Positions 1 to 8,374 of a stretch of 64,000 nt of DNA are shown one piece after another. The stretch spans positions 4,863,386 through 4,927,385 of the forward strand of contig NC_021017.1 in assembly GCF_000210075.1 (NCBI RefSeq), in the 5' to 3' direction. The notes under the pieces were generated by a model. That model was given only the letters and a program-made list of their open reading frames with translations. It did not search any database and was not told where the DNA came from. The stretch is from Bacteroides xylanisolvens XB1A. Its GTDB lineage: Bacteria > Bacteroidota > Bacteroidia > Bacteroidales > Bacteroidaceae. A program made the translations under genes and the position numbers. Position 1 is the first letter of the stretch. Each line of letters begins with the position of its first letter.

Positions 1-186
1 CATCACCGACACACCGATTGCCGCAGCATGCGTCATTGCTAGTATCGTATTCTCCGGATAAAGAGCCGCACCGCCCCTATGCGCATGCACAACGGGCAGC
101 TTCTCCTTCACGGGTGCCTGGCATCCGCCAAGCACTGTTCCTGCCGCCAGTAGCAGGCAGACAGACAGCCATAATCTACTTTTCAT
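1..186 (-). CDS. Glycerophosphodiester phosphodiesterase family lipoprotein, N-terminal part
   Basis: The frame runs off the left edge and only the first 62 residues are present. A hydrophobic leader ends in a lipobox (LGGC), so the product should be exported and lipid-anchored. It is followed at about residues 34-46 by HAHRGGAALYPEN, the N-terminal GDPD signature in which the H-R-G and E-N residues bind metal and phosphate. The family hydrolyses glycerophosphodiesters to glycerol-3-phosphate and an alcohol. The gene reads away from everything else in the window and is probably host flank of the mobile element. Family assignment is good; substrate is unknown. Confidence 0.8.
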   Translation of the reverse strand, partial: MKSRLWLSVCLLLAAGTVLGGCQAPVKEKLPVVHAHRGGAALYPENTILAMTHAAAIGVSVM

Positions 187-1046
187 AATTTTGTGTCTCT
201 GATTATTAATATGACAAATGTAGTGAACGGATATTACGATGTCACTACAAACAGGAAAAATACGGGCTAAATTAACCGCTTTATTACAAGAGACGGACAT
301 AAACACATAAATTCCTTATCGTGAAGAAGATAAAACATTTCCTTTATGGCAGCTCATTTGTTATGTTGCTGTAACATTACCCGTCGTGAGCTGTTAATGA
401 ATGATAAATACATCACCCGACCGCCAAGCGGTTTGGTGTTTTTCAGTCCTCACCTGCTACATTTGTTCCGGCTTAATTGTAATAGATATATATTGCTTGT
501 TCGTGAGAACGAATGCATGTATTTTTTAGAGTTTAACGGCTGGTTGTACAAAACTTCTATAAATTCAATAGGTATAGATATAAAATCAGCAAATCCGTGA
601 GGACGTATTATTTGAAGACACACAACTGAAGAAGTGCGCTATCCCCAAAAGATAGAGGTACTTTTTTTATGGTTATAAATATCCGGCTCTTTTTCCCCGA
701 TATAGAATCCGATTATAATCATATAAATAATCCAGTCGGCACAGCCTTCCGAATCTTACTGTATTTCAGTTCTCTTTTTCCCATATATAGCCATTTCCTC
801 ATTTTTATCACCCTGTCAGTAACTTCACCTTGCGTGGTTCAGGGTGCGAAGCTACGTCCGGGTCCCCTAAAAATCTGCAAGCCCGCTTCGCGCCCTACGG
901 GTTTTGGCGAAAATTTTTCAATCCGTCCAGCCGGGCGGTTGAAAAATTCTCACCAAAAGCCTTGCATATTTTCTCCCCGTCCGTATCTGCCCCCTGAAAC
1001 GAGCAAGGTGAAGCCACCGACAAGGCATAAAAAAAAAGTCAATGTT
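187..1046. other. Intergenic region with inverted repeats, no convincing gene
   Basis: About 860 bases separate the diesterase start from the first element gene. Open frames here (for example from 346 and 669) have no recognisable product. The region holds two inverted-repeat pairs described separately. It may contain the left end of the conjugative element, but no attachment core could be recognised. Confidence 0.5.
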
Positions 1047-1077
1047 ATGAAAAAGAGAACTGAAATACAGCAAGATT
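752..1077. repeat. 29-bp inverted repeat pair (752-780 and 1049-1077)
   Basis: Positions 752-780 are the reverse complement of 1049-1077 with one mismatch. The right arm covers the start of the 97-aa membrane-protein gene, so the left arm may be an inverted partial duplication of that gene. The arms enclose about 268 bases, a geometry also seen in invertible Bacteroides promoter segments. No invertase gene adjoins it. Confidence 0.6.
902..958. repeat. 20-bp imperfect inverted repeat / hairpin
   Basis: Positions 902-921 pair with 939-958 with three mismatches, with a GC-rich loop. It lies in the leader of the following small membrane-protein gene. It could be a cruciform, a leader structure or an attenuator. 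Confidence 0.5.
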
Positions 1078-1340
1078 TGAAACGAGGCTTCGGCTCCGCT
1101 CCAACCGGCATTAAAAATTTGGTGAAGTGGTTGTCGGTCGGTTTCATGGTCTATGTGGCAGTACGTTTCGTGTGTGCCTTTGTCGGTGGTGTAGTGGTTG
1201 GCTTGGGCGGTGGGTTGCCCATGTTGGCAGTTTTGGCGGTGGTGTTTTTCCTCATCCGTGCCGTGTGGCGCATCCTTTCCGCTTTCCTTTCCCTTTGCGT
1301 GCTCGCTCTTCTCATCCTTGTTCTTTGCGTGATACTCTGA
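1047..1340 (+). CDS. Small membrane protein, 97 aa
   Basis: The frame stays open further upstream, but the ATG at 1047 is favoured because a hydrophilic basic N-terminus (KKRTEIQQDLKRG) begins there and the upstream translation looks non-coding. Three hydrophobic stretches (about residues 29-45, 47-72 and 76-96) rich in Val, Gly and Leu predict an inner-membrane protein. Function unknown. It leads a run of plus-strand genes ending with a ParB-type gene, so it is probably part of the element maintenance/accessory module. The stop is UGA. Confidence 0.55.
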   Translation: MKKRTEIQQDLKRGFGSAPTGIKNLVKWLSVGFMVYVAVRFVCAFVGGVVVGLGGGLPMLAVLAVVFFLIRAVWRILSAFLSLCVLALLILVLCVIL

Positions 1341-1372
1341 CAGAATATTAATCATTTTTAAATTAAATCATT

Positions 1373-2386
1373 ATGACTAAAGTACATTTATTGGGAGCTA
1401 ACAAAAGTTACGACAGAAGCGTTCAGACCGTTTCAGTCAATCAAGTGGTAGTATTGGAAGGCTACAGCTATGACAGCTATGTTGTGTATGAAGTAACCCG
1501 TGACAAGTGGGGAATAACCTATCATCTTGTCAATTTGCGAACACACGAGTTTCACACTTCCGACCTTATCCGGCCATTATCAGAGAAATTCGGAATAGGC
1601 ATCTATTACGATGATGCGAACCCCAAGTTTTTGGATCCGTTGGAAACAGCCGCTTTACTGACCAAAGCGAAAGAGAAGAAAGCCGAAGAAGAAAAGAAAG
1701 CGAAGGAAGCAAGAGAGGAATACGAACGTATCGCCAAAATCGGTGCGGAACGTTTGCGCCCCCTTATCCCGACGGATGCAAAGGCGGTCATTATCGGCAC
1801 ATTGAGAGTGAACGAATGCGACAGTTATACGGACTATTACGACTATAGTATAGCAAGAACCGTCATTTTAGGCTTTTCCAAACATACACGCAACCTCTTT
1901 TCGGAAATGCGCAAGCATGCCGCCAATTTTGAGGAAACGGCCTATTTGGCAGAATATAACGCAGATTACGAACACCGTGAAAATTACAGCATGGGGGACG
2001 GCATGTATTTGGGCAGGAACAAGTACAGCGGTTGGACGATTGAGAAAGAGCCTATCTGTGACCTTGAAAAGTTCATAGAACGGTATGCGCACACCGCAGG
2101 GGATGAAGCCAACCTTTGCATGAAAGCACCGCAGAGGGAAAACGAAGCACAACAGCCGACAGCAACCGCAGACCCTTCAACCCTCAGTCTTGAAATCGTG
2201 GAATACAGCGAAAAGGCGATTGCCGTATTCGGTGACACCAAGCCAATAAAGGACGTTCTGAAAAACTTGAACGGTCTGTTCCGTGCAAACCTCACTTATA
2301 AGGGCGAAAGGCGTGCAGGGTGGATATATTCCAAGAAGCAGGAGCTGAAAGTAAGGGAAGCACTCGCCACGTGCATCCGCGTATGA
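1373..2386 (+). CDS. Conserved hypothetical protein, 337 aa
   Basis: The product is soluble with no membrane segment. A Lys/Glu-rich helical stretch (about residues 100-120, KAKEKKAEEEKKAKEAREE) suggests a coiled coil between two globular parts. The C-terminal ~70 residues (SLEIVEYSEKAIAVFGDTKP onward, ending in a YSKK.E motif) look like a small domain that recurs at the end of many Bacteroidales element proteins. I infer a mobile-element accessory role but no biochemical activity. It lies 32 bases after the membrane-protein gene and 61 bases before the next one. Confidence 0.65.
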   Translation: MTKVHLLGANKSYDRSVQTVSVNQVVVLEGYSYDSYVVYEVTRDKWGITYHLVNLRTHEFHTSDLIRPLSEKFGIGIYYDDANPKFLDPLETAALLTKAKEKKAEEEKKAKEAREEYERIAKIGAERLRPLIPTDAKAVIIGTLRVNECDSYTDYYDYSIARTVILGFSKHTRNLFSEMRKHAANFEETAYLAEYNADYEHRENYSMGDGMYLGRNKYSGWTIEKEPICDLEKFIERYAHTAGDEANLCMKAPQRENEAQQPTATADPSTLSLEIVEYSEKAIAVFGDTKPIKDVLKNLNGLFRANLTYKGERRAGWIYSKKQELKVREALATCIRV

Positions 2387-2447
2387 CAGCATGAACGGCA
2401 GGGCGGAACAATCCGCCCCGCCTATCAAAGAACCAAAAAGTAACGAC

Positions 2448-3038
2448 ATGAGAACGGAAACAAGAACATACACCCTCTATCGGATAACAGAGTTATCCGA
2501 GGAAGCCAAGGAAAAGGCGCATGGCGAATGGTTATACAATCGATACTTTTACGGTTGGACTTACGAGAACCGCCAAACCCTTGATGCCTTTTGCGAACAC
2601 TTCGGTATCGTGTGCCGTAATTGGAGATATGACGCATGTAATTATAGCTATGACTACCGCAGCAGGCAGGAAGACTGCATAGACAGCCTGAGCGGTTGGC
2701 GGTTGGTGGCCTATCTGATGAACAACCATTGGAACGACTTGTACACCCGAAAATATTTTTGGAACGGAAGGAAAGGGAGAGAAAGCAGGATATTTGTAGA
2801 TACCTGTTGTCCCCTTACAGGCTATTGTATTGATAACGATATTCTCGATCCGATTTATCGGTTCTTGAAATCCCCCACCGGGAATGTCACGTTTGATAAC
2901 CTTATGAACAAATGTCTCGACAGCTTTTTCCGTGCTTGTTGGGATGATATGGAGAGCACCCAGACTTTGGAATACTTCACGGAAGAAAGCAACGCCAACG
3001 GTTGGGAATACCTTTCAGACGGAAAACTATTCAATTAA
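2448..3038 (+). CDS. Conserved element-associated hypothetical protein, 196 aa
   Basis: I chose the ATG at 2448 (MRTETRTYTLYRITELSEEA) because the earlier in-frame ATG at 2391 gives a leader unlike a protein start. The N-terminal phrase TYTLYRITELSEEAKEKAHGEW is common in phage and mobile-element proteins of Bacteroidetes. The protein is rich in Tyr, Trp, Arg and Cys and lacks membrane segments. It sits in the accessory gene string before the ParB-type gene. No catalytic motif is visible; function unknown. Confidence 0.65.
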   Translation: MRTETRTYTLYRITELSEEAKEKAHGEWLYNRYFYGWTYENRQTLDAFCEHFGIVCRNWRYDACNYSYDYRSRQEDCIDSLSGWRLVAYLMNNHWNDLYTRKYFWNGRKGRESRIFVDTCCPLTGYCIDNDILDPIYRFLKSPTGNVTFDNLMNKCLDSFFRACWDDMESTQTLEYFTEESNANGWEYLSDGKLFN

Positions 3039-3064
3039 TTATCAACATTTAAAAACTTACCATT

Positions 3065-4999
3065 ATGAAGACGAACAAAAAAGTACAGAAGAACAGCGTA
3101 CAGAAATCAGAGAAAGAAAATGCAGTAAAAGTAACTGCTTTGGCAGTTATCCCGAAGCCGATAATGTTACTCACACCGCAGGACGTGCCCACGGCTACCG
3201 AAGTGACGGCCCCCCTCGAAACGGCAACCGTTCCCACCGTTACGGAAGAAACACCGCAGCAGGTCACGTTCAAGACACCGCTTGCAACGGCCACAGCCGA
3301 AACAGACCTTGACATCACCACCATACACCCAAGCACGGACAACCACCGCAAGACGTTCAATGACGCATCATTGCAGGAACTTGCGGAAAGCATTCGGGAA
3401 GTGGGAATCCTGCAGGCCATTGCGGTACGCCCACGCACGGAAGGCGGTTATGAAATCATATACGGTGAACGCCGTTACCGTGCCTCATTGCTTGCAGGAG
3501 CAAAGACCATAAAGGCGACCATATATAATAATGTGACGGACGATGAAGCGGAAGACATGTCGTTAAGCGAGAACTTGCAGCGTGAGCAGGTACGCCCCAC
3601 TGAAGAAGCAAAAGCGTTCAAGCGGTTGCTTGAAAAGGGCAGATATGACATGTATTCACTGACCGCCCGTTTCGGACGGAGCGAGAAATATATCTATACC
3701 CGATTGAAACTGAACGAACTCTATGCGCCTATCGGTGAACTGTTGGACAATGAAACAATCACTGTCAGCGTAGCCGAGGAGATAAGCACCTATGAACCCG
3801 ATATACAAAAGGACGTGTACGAGAAGCACCTCAAAGAGGGGAACGGTGAGGATTGGACGGGATATACATTGAATCTCTTCAAAAGGTACTTTGAAAAATA
3901 CTATACCACCGACCTTGGGCAATACAAGTTCGACAAGACGGAATGCAAGGCATGCGTACACAACGCAGCCAATTACAATCTCTTTGCCGAGCATAACGGA
4001 TGCGGACACTGCACAAACCGCAAATGTCTGGAAACCAAGAATGCCGCCCATGTGGCAAAAGAGACGGAGAAACTTTTGAAATCCGATCCGAAGTTGGTTG
4101 TCGCACGCCCCTACTACGGAAGCCGTAACGATATGGCACTACAGAAATTGGACAAGAAAGGGCATGAAATCAAGGAACTTGACTACAACGTATCGGCAAG
4201 GGAATTTCCAAAAGCCCCCGAAGCACCGAAGAAAGAGCAGTTCACCCAAGCGAAAGAGTACGAACAAGCGGTGCAGACATTTGAGCGCAGAAACGAGGAA
4301 TATGCCCGAAAGGTGGAGGAACTTGACCGCATGAAGGAGGAAGGCAGGATAAAGACCTATGTGAAGGTAGGGCAGACGGAACCCGAACTCTGCTACGTGG
4401 AGATAAACAGGAAGGAAACCGCCCCCGTCACTATCGGGACATTGCAGGAGAGGGACAAGCGTTTCAAACAGCTTTCTATCGAAAAGACCGTTGCCGACAC
4501 GAAAAAGATTGTCCGGGAGAACGACTATCCCGAAAGTCCGTTCACGCAGTACGAGGACGGCATGATTTATTTCGTCATGCTTACCCAACTGCAAAGGAAG
4601 CATTTTTCGCTTTTTGGCATCAAGGACCAGCCTTTCGCATTGGACGAGAAACAGCGGATGAAAATCGTTGCCAAACTGACGGACGCACAAAAGACGGTAA
4701 TCAAACGGGACTTCATCAGCCACTTCCTTTGTGAGAACGGCCACGGAGACAACAACGCATCCAAGCTGTTAAGAGACTTCGCAAACATGCACTTTCCTGA
4801 CCAGTACGGACTTGCCAAAGCCACCCACGAGGAAGAATATCAGAAACGGCATGAACGTTTGGAAGAAAGGATAAAGGAAATGAAGAAAGCGGAAAAGAAA
4901 GCAGCCAAAGAAGCGGAAAAACAGCAGACGGCAGAAAAGACGGAGAAGAAAGTCACCGCCCCGAAAACGGAGAAACCCGAAAGCGGAAAAGCCGCCTGA
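3065..4999 (+). CDS. ParB/RepB/Spo0J-type nuclease-domain protein, 644 aa
   Basis: A low-complexity Thr/Val/Pro N-terminus (about 1-75) precedes a ParB N-terminal domain (about 80-220). The domain shows GERRYRASLLAGA, the conserved arginine-rich CTPase-type motif, followed by SLSENLQREQVRPTEEA and a helix-turn-helix region (DMYSLTARFGRSEKYIYTRL). A Cys-rich stretch around residues 298-320 (CKACVHN, CGHCTNRKC) could bind a metal ion. The tail is a Lys/Glu/Ala coiled coil. ParB-type proteins bind centromere-like sites and segregate DNA; large element versions may have other DNA-related roles. A ParA-type gene lies far away at 19.7-20.4 kb. Confidence 0.85.
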   Translation: MKTNKKVQKNSVQKSEKENAVKVTALAVIPKPIMLLTPQDVPTATEVTAPLETATVPTVTEETPQQVTFKTPLATATAETDLDITTIHPSTDNHRKTFNDASLQELAESIREVGILQAIAVRPRTEGGYEIIYGERRYRASLLAGAKTIKATIYNNVTDDEAEDMSLSENLQREQVRPTEEAKAFKRLLEKGRYDMYSLTARFGRSEKYIYTRLKLNELYAPIGELLDNETITVSVAEEISTYEPDIQKDVYEKHLKEGNGEDWTGYTLNLFKRYFEKYYTTDLGQYKFDKTECKACVHNAANYNLFAEHNGCGHCTNRKCLETKNAAHVAKETEKLLKSDPKLVVARPYYGSRNDMALQKLDKKGHEIKELDYNVSAREFPKAPEAPKKEQFTQAKEYEQAVQTFERRNEEYARKVEELDRMKEEGRIKTYVKVGQTEPELCYVEINRKETAPVTIGTLQERDKRFKQLSIEKTVADTKKIVRENDYPESPFTQYEDGMIYFVMLTQLQRKHFSLFGIKDQPFALDEKQRMKIVAKLTDAQKTVIKRDFISHFLCENGHGDNNASKLLRDFANMHFPDQYGLAKATHEEEYQKRHERLEERIKEMKKAEKKAAKEAEKQQTAEKTEKKVTAPKTEKPESGKAA

Positions 5000-5129
5000 A
5001 GCCGAACAGAAAGCATGTGCCGGAGACAACATCCGGCACATCTTTTTCACCGCCCTCCAAGAGAACAGAGGGCAGGGCCGGACGACCCCACCCACACCGC
5101 CACCGTAAAACCTTTAAAAATATCAGCAT

Positions 5130-5369
5130 ATGAAATATATAAAAATGTCCCCTAACGTGGAGTATTCCACCGACAGGGAGTTTTTCCTTGAACATCAAAT
5201 CCTCTGCATCGTGAGCAGGGAAGGTACAAAGTTTTGCAGTCTGGTAGAGAACCGTCTGTTTATGCGTTCCCAAAGCCGCCATATCAGCAAGCAGATGCAG
5301 ATGCATATCATGTGTGAAATCCACAAGGACATCTGCCGCCTTCGCTATGGCGGCGAACCCGTGGACTGA
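5130..5369 (+). CDS. Hypothetical protein, 79 aa
   Basis: A small soluble basic protein with an ATG start and UGA stop, 130 bases after the ParB-type gene and followed after 35 bases by a strong terminator. That makes it the likely last gene of this transcript. The intervening 130 bases hold no gene. No motif recognised. Confidence 0.5.
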   Translation: MKYIKMSPNVEYSTDREFFLEHQILCIVSREGTKFCSLVENRLFMRSQSRHISKQMQMHIMCEIHKDICRLRYGGEPVD

Positions 5370-5403
5370 CCTGCCACACCCCACACCTGAATACTTCCTC
5401 TTA

Positions 5404-5444
5404 AAAAAGTCGGGCAATCCCTATGCGGTTGCCCGGCTTTTTTC
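5404..5444 (+). terminator. Rho-independent terminator
   Basis: An A-rich lead is followed by a stem formed by CGGGCAA (5411-5417) and TTGCCCG (5429-5435), then a T-run. It ends the plus-strand ParB-type transcript. Confidence 0.8.
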
Positions 5445-5528
5445 TATTTTTGCAGGGTTGAACCAAAAAGAAAGTTATAAGATTAAAGATTTTGAATGAT
5501 AACATATTAGAATAGCTTTTAGCTGTTT

Positions 5529-5654
5529 GTTCTTACTCTCGAAACGACCAAATTCAATGCAGGAGAATAAACGGGCAGAGTCCTTGTCATACACAAATGG
5601 CACGGTCTTAACTCGTTTCCTGCATGGGTGCTTGGTCGTACCGGAGAGTAGAAC
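5529..5654. ncRNA. Nested long-range stem structure, candidate structured RNA or MITE-like element
   Basis: Four nested pairings close on each other: GTTCT (5529) with AGAAC (5650), ACTCTC (5535) with GAGAGT (5644), ACGACCAA (5544) with TTGGTCGT (5632), and ATGCAGGA (5557) with TCCTGCAT (5618). A further pair, CCTGTTA with TAACAGG, lies just downstream. There is no open frame. It precedes the 153-aa gene at 5728 and could be its leader, an independent RNA, or the ends of a miniature mobile element. Confidence 0.5.
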
Positions 5655-5727
5655 CTGTTAAGTTCCGTGCTTTTTTGGTACATAACAGGAAGTTACGGAC
5701 AAGGTATTACTCAAAAATCACAGGAAG

Positions 5728-6189
5728 ATGTACAACAAGAACGTTGCCATTACCGGCAGTACCATTGAAAAGACAACCAAATACGACCAATTCAGGGAAG
5801 ATAAAATCCGTATGGAACTCTACCGGATAATCCTTCCACTTTATAATGAAGGTTATCGCACATTCACCTGCAATCCGCATTCCTATATCGGATTATTAGG
5901 TGCGGATACGATAGTCATGCTGCGTGAAGCGGGCAAATGCCCGGAGATAATCCTTTCAGTAGCCATACCGGAAACCGCTTTTCCGGCAGATACCGACAAG
6001 GTGTATCGTGCCCTGTATGACGACCTGATAAAGCAGGCAGACAATAAAAAAATACTTCCGGAAAAAGAGTTTTTTGGCAATGCGCTTGTCGGCGGTCATA
6101 TCATCTGTTATTACGATGACTTTTCCACAGAAATGCAGCAGATATGCGCATCCGGTACTCCCTATACCAATATCCGTAAAATGATATAG
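5728..6189 (+). CDS. SLOG/DUF1273-like protein, 153 aa
   Basis: The order of features resembles DUF1273 (YpsA-like, SLOG superfamily): a helical start (ELYRIILPLYNEGYRTFTC), a small-residue turn, a strand with hydrophobic core (PEIILSVAIPETAFP), a Tyr-rich helix and a final hydrophobic strand ending HIICYYD. The usual glycine-rich GGALGFD motif is replaced by a degenerate form (HSYIGLLGADT), so ligand binding may be altered. SLOG proteins bind nucleotide-like ligands. Genes of this family are frequent in Bacteroides conjugative elements; the role is unknown. It converges on the M48 protease gene with a 21-base gap. Confidence 0.5.
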   Translation: MYNKNVAITGSTIEKTTKYDQFREDKIRMELYRIILPLYNEGYRTFTCNPHSYIGLLGADTIVMLREAGKCPEIILSVAIPETAFPADTDKVYRALYDDLIKQADNKKILPEKEFFGNALVGGHIICYYDDFSTEMQQICASGTPYTNIRKMI

Positions 6190-6210
6190 GCACACATTCT
6201 TTACCGCAGG

Positions 6211-7122
6211 TTACAGCAGTTTCTCCAGCCGTGCAATCCGTTTTTCGGTGGACGGATGCGTACTCATGATATATTCGGTGAAAGTCGGATGCTCACCGTA
6301 AACGTCTTCCGTCCTTTTCAACCGGCGGAGGAAAGAAAGCAATCCTTCGCCGCAACCATATTTCACTGCATAGGCATCACAACGGTACTCGGCATATTTA
6401 TTGATATTCACGTCAGTTATCCGGCTGATGCCGTATATAATCCGGTGAAGCAGTTTGTAAACGGCCCACCATAACTTCGCTATGAGTTCACCTACAAGGC
6501 CCAAAGCCGGAACCAATGCGAACACCATGCTGCCAATTATCCCGAATATCAGAGCCGGAATAAGAAATATACCATAAAGGCAGCGGTAACCGAACGACTC
6601 CATCGAGAATAAAAGCACCTGATAGACGAAGTCGTAATGGGAGATATGCCCCACTTCATGACTGATGATGCCCTTCAGCTCCTCATCCGAAGCTGCGGCG
6701 AGTACTCCGCCCGTCAGTCCTATCGTATTGAAACCGAATGCGGCAGCATTTACCCGTGCGTCATTGTTACGATAAAGTTTCAGCCTCCGGTTCATACCCA
6801 TTTCTGAAAGCAACCGTTCCAGCCTCATGCGATCGGAACTGTTCAAAGGACGGTATCCTTCTTTTCTGCGTAGCACCCACACATTTAGCGGAGAAATGGA
6901 ATAAAGGATGAATAACAGCAAAAGATAATACGGTAACGTATTGACTAAATACGGAATCACCCCCTCATCAAACAGCCCCGGTATATATGCCGGCCATATA
7001 TGGCGCAAGATTGAAAGTAGCAATGCGTAAAACACCGTAATAAAGACAAAATTCACTATCGTGACATAAGCCAGCAGCAACAGCTTGCTGATGATACGGA
7101 ATATTCTGAGTGTTGTTTTCAT
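6211..7122 (-). CDS. M48-family membrane metalloprotease, 303 aa
   Basis: Two N-terminal hydrophobic segments (about residues 13-40 and 59-83) precede the zinc site SHEVGHISH near residues 153-161, the HExxH motif. A downstream EYRCDAYA provides the expected third zinc ligand (the E of E-x-x-x-D). Further hydrophobic segments lie between them. M48 enzymes such as HtpX degrade misfolded or cleaved membrane proteins in the cytoplasmic membrane. It lies downstream of the tra operon terminator, so it is probably separately transcribed. Confidence 0.85.
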   Translation of the reverse strand: MKTTLRIFRIISKLLLLAYVTIVNFVFITVFYALLLSILRHIWPAYIPGLFDEGVIPYLVNTLPYYLLLLFILYSISPLNVWVLRRKEGYRPLNSSDRMRLERLLSEMGMNRRLKLYRNNDARVNAAAFGFNTIGLTGGVLAAASDEELKGIISHEVGHISHYDFVYQVLLFSMESFGYRCLYGIFLIPALIFGIIGSMVFALVPALGLVGELIAKLWWAVYKLLHRIIYGISRITDVNINKYAEYRCDAYAVKYGCGEGLLSFLRRLKRTEDVYGEHPTFTEYIMSTHPSTEKRIARLEKLL

Positions 7123-7229
7123 GCGTATATGATTGAACTATTAACTTCCGGCTAAATATAAAAACAAATTTTGTGCAATCCGAAACAATTACTTATTCAT
7201 TTGTTTTCATTAAGCAAATTTCATAAAAC

Positions 7230-7257
7230 AAAGACGACAGGTTTCCCCACCGTCTTT
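7230..7257 (-). terminator. Hairpin after traQ
   Basis: AAAGACG (7230-7236) pairs with CGTCTTT (7251-7257). It lies 22 bases beyond the traQ stop and before the M48 gene, so it probably ends the minus-strand conjugation transcript. Confidence 0.65.
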
Positions 7258-7278
7258 CTTGATAGATAATGGTAGCAG

Positions 7279-7740
7279 TTATTCCTTTGCCGTAGTGTTT
7301 TCTAAATCGAACGTCACCGTCATTTCTCTTTCCCTGCCAAAATTATCCCGGACAAAGAATTTCAGTTCCGAACGTCTGGCGCTTGTCGAACGGTAAAAGA
7401 GGGTGAATATCTGCCTGACCGGATTTTCCGTATCCAGTCCCGGCACCTCTGCCAGCGGCCTCACTTCCCGGTTCACAAGTTTTATGCCTTCACTATCGGA
7501 CACTTCTCCCTTGCCTTCCATCTGGATGTAACCTATTTCATACTCCGCCTTTTCATAGTCCCCTTCACGGTCAAGATAAAAGCGTATCTCCACCGTTTCA
7601 CCCGTTGCAATCTGCTTTTGCAGATACCATGACGAGAGGCTGAAATCATAATCCTGCCGGATGTCTATCCCGTCGTTACAAGAATTGAAGGCCAGCGCCG
7701 CAAGCAGTGCACCTATACATTTATATAATACGTTTTTCAT
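7279..7740 (-). CDS. traQ: Conjugative transfer protein TraQ (DUF3872)
   Basis: The 153-aa product starts with a lipoprotein-type leader (LAALAFNSC) and continues with a beta-rich domain (WYLQKQIATGETVEIRFYLD, then alternating strands), as in TraQ of CTnDOT-type elements. It should be anchored in the envelope. It is the last gene of the tra operon, 25 bases after traO. In CTnDOT a primase gene traP separates traO and traQ; none is present here. Confidence 0.85.
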   Translation of the reverse strand: MKNVLYKCIGALLAALAFNSCNDGIDIRQDYDFSLSSWYLQKQIATGETVEIRFYLDREGDYEKAEYEIGYIQMEGKGEVSDSEGIKLVNREVRPLAEVPGLDTENPVRQIFTLFYRSTSARRSELKFFVRDNFGREREMTVTFDLENTTAKE

Positions 7741-7765
7741 TTTTTGTTTCTCCTTTCTCTTTTTA

Positions 7766-8356
7766 TTAGTTAATAATAAGGCGAACGCCCAATCCTATCT
7801 GGGTATGGAAGTTACCCGCATCCGTTCCGAAGAGCGCCCTTTCCTTTACCTGCATCAGCAGGATAATCCGGTCTGTCAGCCAGACATCGAAAGCCGCCGT
7901 CAGACCGCCGCCATAAATAAAGCAGTCACCGTTTGTCACCGCCGCTCCGTCAGGAAGCAGGGAGGTTCCCCAGTTGACTGTCTCGAAGCCGCCCAAAACG
8001 GAAAGTCCGATACGGAAACAGACGTTCCGGCCCTTGTCCGACAATACGGGAATAAAATAGCCGAGTTCCCCCGTGAACTGCGCTTTGGGTATTGCCTTAT
8101 TTTCGTAGGTGTACTCCTTTATCTGATAATCCAGACCATACAGCCAGCAGGTACGGTTACGGTTGGTATGTGTAAAGGCCAGCGAGGTGAAGTAGTGGCG
8201 TTCGCCACCACTCTTCCATGAAAGGAAATGATTGACTCCCCCTGTTGTAAATTGTACACCCGTCTGTCCCGGCAGGTCACGCTGCGCGTATGCTTCGCCC
8301 GCAAAGAGCGACAACATGGCAACTGTCAGTATGAATAGTATTCTTTGCATATACAT
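7766..8356 (-). CDS. traO: Conjugative transfer protein TraO
   Basis: The 196-aa protein has a signal peptide ending in AYAQ and a repetitive beta-strand pattern with aromatic alternation (LGYFIPVL, FRIGLSVLGGFE, IQIGLGVRLIIN type strands) typical of TraO, a predicted outer-membrane-associated conjugation protein. The start may be the first ATG or the second, two codons later. It lies 18 bases after traN. Confidence 0.85.
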   Translation of the reverse strand: MYMQRILFILTVAMLSLFAGEAYAQRDLPGQTGVQFTTGGVNHFLSWKSGGERHYFTSLAFTHTNRNRTCWLYGLDYQIKEYTYENKAIPKAQFTGELGYFIPVLSDKGRNVCFRIGLSVLGGFETVNWGTSLLPDGAAVTNGDCFIYGGGLTAAFDVWLTDRIILLMQVKERALFGTDAGNFHTQIGLGVRLIIN

Positions 8357-8374
8357 TATATTATATATAGGTTA

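Noticed and set aside
918..1355. 145-aa minus-strand frame opposite the small membrane protein
   Set aside because: His/Glu/Lys-rich translation typical of antisense to hydrophobic coding sequence.
6204..6218. 15-base match to stem 1 of the copy-2 structured RNA at the end of the M48 gene
   Set aside because: It lies in coding sequence and stop region, the rest of the structure is absent, and such a short match may be chance.
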